From: Chthonomonas sp. UBA6659 | GTDB taxonomy: Bacteria; Armatimonadota; Fimbriimonadia; Fimbriimonadales; Fimbriimonadaceae | Length of the DNA stretch: 9,534 nt | Direction of reading: 5' to 3' | Assembly: GCA_002455425.1 (NCBI GenBank) | Contig: DKKT01000043.1 | Coordinates: 38,797 to 48,330, forward strand | Part shown: positions 6,150 to 9,534 of the stretch, in pieces | Numbering within the stretch: position 1 is the first letter of the stretch | Layout of the letters: each line of letters begins with the position of its first letter | Notes under the pieces: generated by a model | The model's input: the letters and a program-made list of their open reading frames with translations, nothing else | Database searches by the model: none | What the model was told of the DNA's origin: nothing | Program-made: the position numbers and the translations under genes

Positions 6150-6887
6150 ATGCAACGGCTCACCCACGTCCTCGCGGTCTCCCTTCTTGTTGGTCTTGTC
6201 GCAGCCGGATGTGGAGGCGGATCTTCGCCCGTCCCGGCGGCGACGTACAGCGGCGTTTATCGGGGGACGGTCGATCTTCCTGGCATCGGGGTTTCTGACG
6301 TGCTGCTCAGCCTCGAAGGAAGAGGCGCGAAGGGCGTCGGCAAGATCATCTCGCTCACCGGAAATCGACAGCGAAGGGCCACGTTCAGTTCGTTCTCCAA
6401 CTCCAGCAATCGCTCGATCGTGACCGCGCCCCTCCTGAACGGGCCCGAGCACCAGATCGAAGTTCGACCGGTCGGCGATTCTCCAGTACCTTCGCAAGTG
6501 CAGGTGACGGTGAGCCGGGGCGGACAATCGAGTGAGGCCACCCTGTCCCGCTCCGGAAGCTTCGCGCGGGCCGGCGACCCGTCCCCCTTTGCTCCCAACG
6601 CGTCCTACAATGTCTCCGCCTCGGGCGACTCGTTCAGTTTCACCATCACGAGCGCCTCGCCGGACGGGACGGGAGGGTGGAACCTCAGTGGACTGGCCTA
6701 CGGCCGTGGAGGAGAAATGATCTTCGGCGACCAGGGAATCCAACCGAGCAACTTCTCGAACGGCCTCCTGGTCATCCAGTCGGTCGGAGGTCAGTTCCTT
6801 TGCGATGGGTTCGATCCGGGATCGGGGGGCACCGGGACGGTCTTCACGCTCCAGCAGATTTACGGGGGCGCGCAGTTCAGTCGATAA
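6150..6887 (+). CDS. Predicted lipoprotein of unknown function
   Basis: This is a 245-aa protein with a clear lipoprotein signal: MQR, a hydrophobic core, and lipobox VAAGC (Cys21), then a short Gly/Ser/Pro linker. The mature part is rich in Ser, Gly, Thr and Val, with alternating strands such as YSGVYRGTVDLPG (33-45), suggesting a beta-rich domain exposed at the envelope. No enzymatic motif is recognisable, and no known family is claimed. The opening 'YSGVYRGTV' resembles short lipocalin-like or beta-barrel repeats, but this is only impression. The start at 6150 is set by the signal peptide; the frame stays open further upstream but is not protein-like there. It lies on the same strand as the nucleotidase, separated by a strong hairpin, so the two are probably separate transcription units. 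Confidence 0.8.
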   Translation: MQRLTHVLAVSLLVGLVAAGCGGGSSPVPAATYSGVYRGTVDLPGIGVSDVLLSLEGRGAKGVGKIISLTGNRQRRATFSSFSNSSNRSIVTAPLLNGPEHQIEVRPVGDSPVPSQVQVTVSRGGQSSEATLSRSGSFARAGDPSPFAPNASYNVSASGDSFSFTITSASPDGTGGWNLSGLAYGRGGEMIFGDQGIQPSNFSNGLLVIQSVGGQFLCDGFDPGSGGTGTVFTLQQIYGGAQFSR

Positions 6888-6925
6888 GGCGATTGCATCC
6901 ATCAGATCTTCCAGTTGCACGGTGA

Positions 6926-6959
6926 ACCCGTCCATCCCGCTTGCACGGGATGGACGGGT
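6926..6959 (+). terminator. Perfect 14-bp hairpin after the lipoprotein gene
   Basis: ACCCGTCCATCCCG (6926-6939) and CGGGATGGACGGGT (6946-6959) are exact reverse complements around a 6-nt loop (CTTGCA). It begins 38 nt after the lipoprotein stop codon and ends 59 nt before the nucleotidase ATG. It fits the position of a transcription terminator, but neither strand has a U-tract after it; CTGAGTTT follows on the plus strand. It could be a U-less terminator, a 3'-end stabilising hairpin, or a dyad binding site. Confidence 0.65.
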
Positions 6960-7005
6960 CTGAGTTTGACCGCTCGGCCGCCCCTCTCCGACGGGGCCAG
7001 GACAG

Positions 7006-7011
7006 TACACT
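7006..7011 (+). promoter_or_regulatory. Putative -10 box (TACACT) for the 5'-nucleotidase gene
   Basis: TACACT fits TANNNT and ends exactly 7 nt before the ATG at 7019, the same spacing as for the transaldolase and lipoprotein genes. The intervening GGGCAGC is too close to the ATG to be a normal Shine-Dalgarno. A TTGACC at 6965-6970 lies 35 bp upstream, too far to pair as a -35. Confidence 0.45.
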
Positions 7012-7018
7012 GGGCAGC

Positions 7019-8578
7019 ATGCGCCGCACCCTCGCATTGCTCGCTTGTCTCGCCCCAACGGCTCTCTTCGCCGCCGACTTCACCCTGACGATCCTGCACA
7101 CGAACGACGTCCACGCGCGCGTCGAGCCGAACAAAATCAAGCAGTCGACCTACGGGGGCTATCCGCGCAATACGACCCTCATCAAGCAGTTCATGAAGAG
7201 CGACCCGAACCCAATCTTGCTCTCGGCCGGGGACGTCTTCCAAGGCACGCTCTACTTCAACGTCTATGAGGGGCTCGCCGACCTCGCCTTCATGAACCGG
7301 CTTGGCTACACCGCGATGGTGGTGGGTAACCATGAGTTCGATAAGGGCCCCAAGGCGATCGGCAACTTCGCCCGTCTTGCGAACTTCCCCCTCCTTGCCG
7401 CCAATCTTGACGTGGCGGCGGAGCCCGAGCTCAAGGACTGGATCAAGCCGTCGATCGTCACGACGGTCGGTGGTCAGAAGATCGGCATCGTCGGAGTAAT
7501 CACACCCGATCTCCCCTCGATCAGTTCGCCAGGGCCAAACATCCGGATGCTCGACACGTTCCAGAGCGTGCAAACTGAAGTCGATCGCCTCGGCAAGGAA
7601 GGGGTCGACAAGATCATCCTCCTCTCCCACTCGGGATATGAACTCGAGCAGGAGTTCGCGGCCAAGATCAAGGGCGTCGACGTGGTCGTCGGGGGCCATA
7701 GTCACACCCTGCTCGGCGACCTCGGGATCGCCGACCTCCCTGCCGGCCGCGGCCCTTACCCCACGGTCGTCAAGAACGCTGACGGCAACACCGCGCTCGT
7801 CGTCCAGGCCTGGCAGTGGGGCCAAGTACTCGGCCGAATCCAAGTCACGTTCGACGACATGGGCGCGGTCAAGGACTGGAGCAAGACGCCTCCCGTGGTC
7901 GTCGGCCCCGAGGTGAAGGACGATCCCGAAGCGGCCACCATGCTAAGCGCGTTCCAGAAGCCGGTCGCGGCGGTTTCGAACGAGGTCATCGGCGCGACCG
8001 AAACCGGACTCGGGCTCGACGGCTCGGCCCGAACCGGCGAGAACACGATGGCCAATGCGATCTGCGACGCGCAACTCGCGAAGACGAAGACGATGGGCGC
8101 GGTCGTCTGCTTCATGAACGCCGGCGGCGTCCGCGCTTCGATGGAGCCGGGCGAAATCACCTACGGAGAGGCGGTCACGGTTCAGCCGTTCAACAACACG
8201 CTCGTCCTCCTCGAACTTACCGGCGAGGAGATCCAGAAGACGCTCGAGTTCGGTTCGAAGGGCGCGGCGGACGGCTCGGGCGGGCTCATCCATCTCTCCG
8301 CGAACAGCAGCTACACCATCGATGCGTCCAGACCGGAGGGAAGCCGAGTCGTGAAGGTCACGATCGACGGCCTGCCGCTCGACCTCAAGAAGACCTACAA
8401 GATCGTGCTGAACAGCTTTCTCGCGGGCGGGGGCGACGGCCACGAGGTGCTGAAGAACGCGAAGGGATCCCGCCTCGACACCGGGTTCCTCGACATCGAG
8501 GCGTTCGCGGAGTACATCAAGGGCCACAATCCCTTGAACGGCAAGAAGGAAGGGCGCATCGTCGTTGTCGGCAAGTAG
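7019..8578 (+). CDS. Secreted bifunctional metallophosphatase / 5'-nucleotidase (UshA family)
   Basis: This is a 519-aa exported enzyme that hydrolyses phosphate from nucleotides or UDP-sugar-like substrates outside the cytoplasm, for phosphate and nucleoside salvage. A Sec signal peptide (MRRTLALLACLAPTALFA, cleavage likely before ADF) precedes the metallophosphatase domain. That domain holds the two-metal motifs HTNDVH (28-32 region), GDVFQG (71-76), GNHEFD (103-108), SHSG (203-206) and GGHSHT (225-230). The C-terminal nucleotidase domain (about 315-515) shows NAGGVR (367-372), VQPFNNT (388-394) and the GGGDGHEVL segment (470-478). The length fits the family. The ATG at 7019 gives the signal peptide; an upstream in-frame TTG at 6941 lies inside the hairpin and is rejected. 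Specificity among UshA, NucA and CpdB-like enzymes cannot be assigned. A remnant of a second copy lies at 5667-5902, and the gene overlaps holB by 14 bp. Confidence 0.93.
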   Translation: MRRTLALLACLAPTALFAADFTLTILHTNDVHARVEPNKIKQSTYGGYPRNTTLIKQFMKSDPNPILLSAGDVFQGTLYFNVYEGLADLAFMNRLGYTAMVVGNHEFDKGPKAIGNFARLANFPLLAANLDVAAEPELKDWIKPSIVTTVGGQKIGIVGVITPDLPSISSPGPNIRMLDTFQSVQTEVDRLGKEGVDKIILLSHSGYELEQEFAAKIKGVDVVVGGHSHTLLGDLGIADLPAGRGPYPTVVKNADGNTALVVQAWQWGQVLGRIQVTFDDMGAVKDWSKTPPVVVGPEVKDDPEAATMLSAFQKPVAAVSNEVIGATETGLGLDGSARTGENTMANAICDAQLAKTKTMGAVVCFMNAGGVRASMEPGEITYGEAVTVQPFNNTLVLLELTGEEIQKTLEFGSKGAADGSGGLIHLSANSSYTIDASRPEGSRVVKVTIDGLPLDLKKTYKIVLNSFLAGGGDGHEVLKNAKGSRLDTGFLDIEAFAEYIKGHNPLNGKKEGRIVVVGK

Positions 8579-9482
8579 TGCTCGTCAGGCTGAGCGGACC
8601 GTGGCGGCCCTGTTGCGGAGAGACGGGGGAGCCCACGCCGTGCTCTTCTATGGTGCCGAAGGGGCGGGCAAGGCGACCCTGGCCCGTGAATTGGCCCGAG
8701 GCTGGCTATGCAAGACGCCCGTCGACGGGCTCGGCTGCCGTGAGTGCGGCATCTGCCGGTCGGTCGATGCCGCCCGAGCCGTCGACCTGGTGTGGGTCGT
8801 ACCCCAGGGGGCGAGTCGTCTGATCCACCTGTCGGCGATCGTCGCCACCAACGACTCCGAGTCGGTGCCGGTCACCGAGCTCTTCCGCACGATGCCGCTG
8901 ATGGCTCGCCACAAAGTCGTCGTGATCGAAGACGCGGACCGGATGAATGCCGCCGCCTACAACGCGCTCCTCAAGACCCTCGAGGAGCCAGGGCCGCACG
9001 GTCGGCTGATCCTGACGACTTCCGCGATCAGCCGGATTCCCGCAACGATCCGGTCCCGATGCCTCACGATCCAATGCTCGCTCCCCGACTTCGACGCCGA
9101 CGTCACCGACGCGGAGCGCGCTTGTTCGGAGGGCGCGGTCGGAGTGGTCGACCGGATCCGGAAGGCGCCCGAAGTCTATGCGTCCATCCACGGGCTCGTC
9201 GACCGACTCGCCAACGCCCCCCGCTCGCAGGCGCTTGCCCTGGGCGCGGAGTTCTCCGACCTGGCCGAAGCGCTGCAAAAGCCGCTTGGCCTGGTGGCGC
9301 GGGCGGCCGACACCGAGGCTCTGCGCGCCCTTGCGGCGTGCGTCGTCGAGCATCCGGCGTACGGACCAGAAGCGGCGCAAGCCGTCGCCGAGACCCACCG
9401 CATCGTCCAGGGCAATGGCAACATGGCCATCCAGTGCGACGCTCTCTTCGTGGCGCTCATGAGTGCGCGAGCCGGTCGCTGA
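8565..9482 (+). CDS. holB: DNA polymerase III delta' subunit (HolB), clamp-loader ATPase family
   Basis: This 305-aa cytoplasmic protein is the stator of the clamp loader that opens the beta sliding clamp onto primed DNA. It is an AAA+ fold with an intact-looking Walker A (GAEGAGKAT, 30-38), a Cys4 zinc module with spacing C-x8-C-x2-C-x2-C (Cys49, 58, 61, 64), and a Walker B-like VVVIEDADRMN. These are followed by AAYNALLKTLEEP, sensor-1 region LILTTSAISRIPATI, and the SRC motif (164-166). The C-terminal collar region (about 190-305) is diverged, as is usual. TTG at 8565 is chosen because the N-terminal QAERTVAALL helix belongs to the family and AAGGAAGG (8546-8553) lies 11 nt before it; GTG at 8601 would remove that helix. 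The 14-bp overlap with the nucleotidase gene suggests translational coupling, though the two functions are unrelated. The zinc module favours delta' or a DnaX-like subunit; length favours delta'. Confidence 0.88.
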   Translation: MSASSARQAERTVAALLRRDGGAHAVLFYGAEGAGKATLARELARGWLCKTPVDGLGCRECGICRSVDAARAVDLVWVVPQGASRLIHLSAIVATNDSESVPVTELFRTMPLMARHKVVVIEDADRMNAAAYNALLKTLEEPGPHGRLILTTSAISRIPATIRSRCLTIQCSLPDFDADVTDAERACSEGAVGVVDRIRKAPEVYASIHGLVDRLANAPRSQALALGAEFSDLAEALQKPLGLVARAADTEALRALAACVVEHPAYGPEAAQAVAETHRIVQGNGNMAIQCDALFVALMSARAGR

Positions 9483-9534
9483 CCAGAACCCCCTCCGTCC
9501 CGCGGGAGCGGGCCACCTCCCCCGATGCGGCGCA
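9483..9534 (+). repeat. Possible intergenic repeat or hairpin, cut by the window end
   Basis: Just after the holB stop the composition becomes C-rich (ACCCCCTCCGTCCCGC, then CCACCTCCCCCGATG). A perfect small hairpin, CCCGC-GGGA-GCGGG, lies at 9499-9512, and the final CACCTCCCCCGATGC looks like the left arm of another stem whose partner would be outside the window. It may be a holB terminator or a copy of a dispersed palindromic repeat. Only the small hairpin is directly visible. Confidence 0.3.

Noticed and set aside
6941..7018. TTG at 6941 as start of the 5'-nucleotidase
   Set aside because: It lies in the loop of the hairpin and would place 26 polar residues before an otherwise ideal signal peptide.
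6129..7058. Minus-strand frame of about 309 codons opposite the lipoprotein
   Set aside because: It has no signal, motif or ribosome-binding site, and crosses both the hairpin and two promoter regions.

Overview
The window is about 9.5 kb of GC-rich, gene-dense chromosomal DNA from a bacterium. It carries a 5' tRNA fragment, eight intact protein genes on both strands, and one patch of gene debris. The two signal peptides with lipobox cysteines, the HslV protease, the type IV pilus/type II secretion platform protein and the secreted 5'-nucleotidase suit a free-living diderm-like bacterium. I cannot fix the phylum by eye. Armatimonadota is one guess, based on general impression rather than on a marker. 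There are no phage genes, transposases, CRISPR arrays or toxin-antitoxin pairs.

Layout: a truncated tRNA (minus) follows hslV (minus). A PhoR-like sensor kinase (plus) diverges from hslV and runs 56 bp into the 3' end of a two-domain FKBP lipoprotein gene (minus). The FKBP gene and a small transaldolase gene (plus) diverge from a 51-bp spacer holding a symmetric pair of promoter-like boxes. The transaldolase converges on an unrecognised 276-aa gene (minus); the two stop codons share one CTAG. Upstream of that gene, on the same strand, is a pilC/gspF-type gene (minus).

Between pilC and the next plus-strand gene lies debris at 5667-6045. It is a frameshifted 79-codon piece of a 5'-nucleotidase, about 78% identical in protein to part of the intact gene 1.7 kb downstream, abutting an unrelated-looking 45-codon C-terminal coding tail. 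After it come a predicted lipoprotein of unknown function, a perfect 14-bp hairpin, the intact secreted 5'-nucleotidase, and holB (DNA polymerase III delta'), which overlaps the nucleotidase by 14 bp. The window ends in what may be the start of an intergenic repeat.

Most of this is ordinary housekeeping and envelope biology; I do not see a multi-gene novel system. The most interesting signals are non-coding. Several genes have a TANNNT-like -10 box 7-8 nt before the ATG and no Shine-Dalgarno, which suggests leaderless mRNAs. The FKBP/transaldolase promoter is mirror-symmetric. A decayed nucleotidase paralogue lies just upstream of a lipoprotein/nucleotidase pair.
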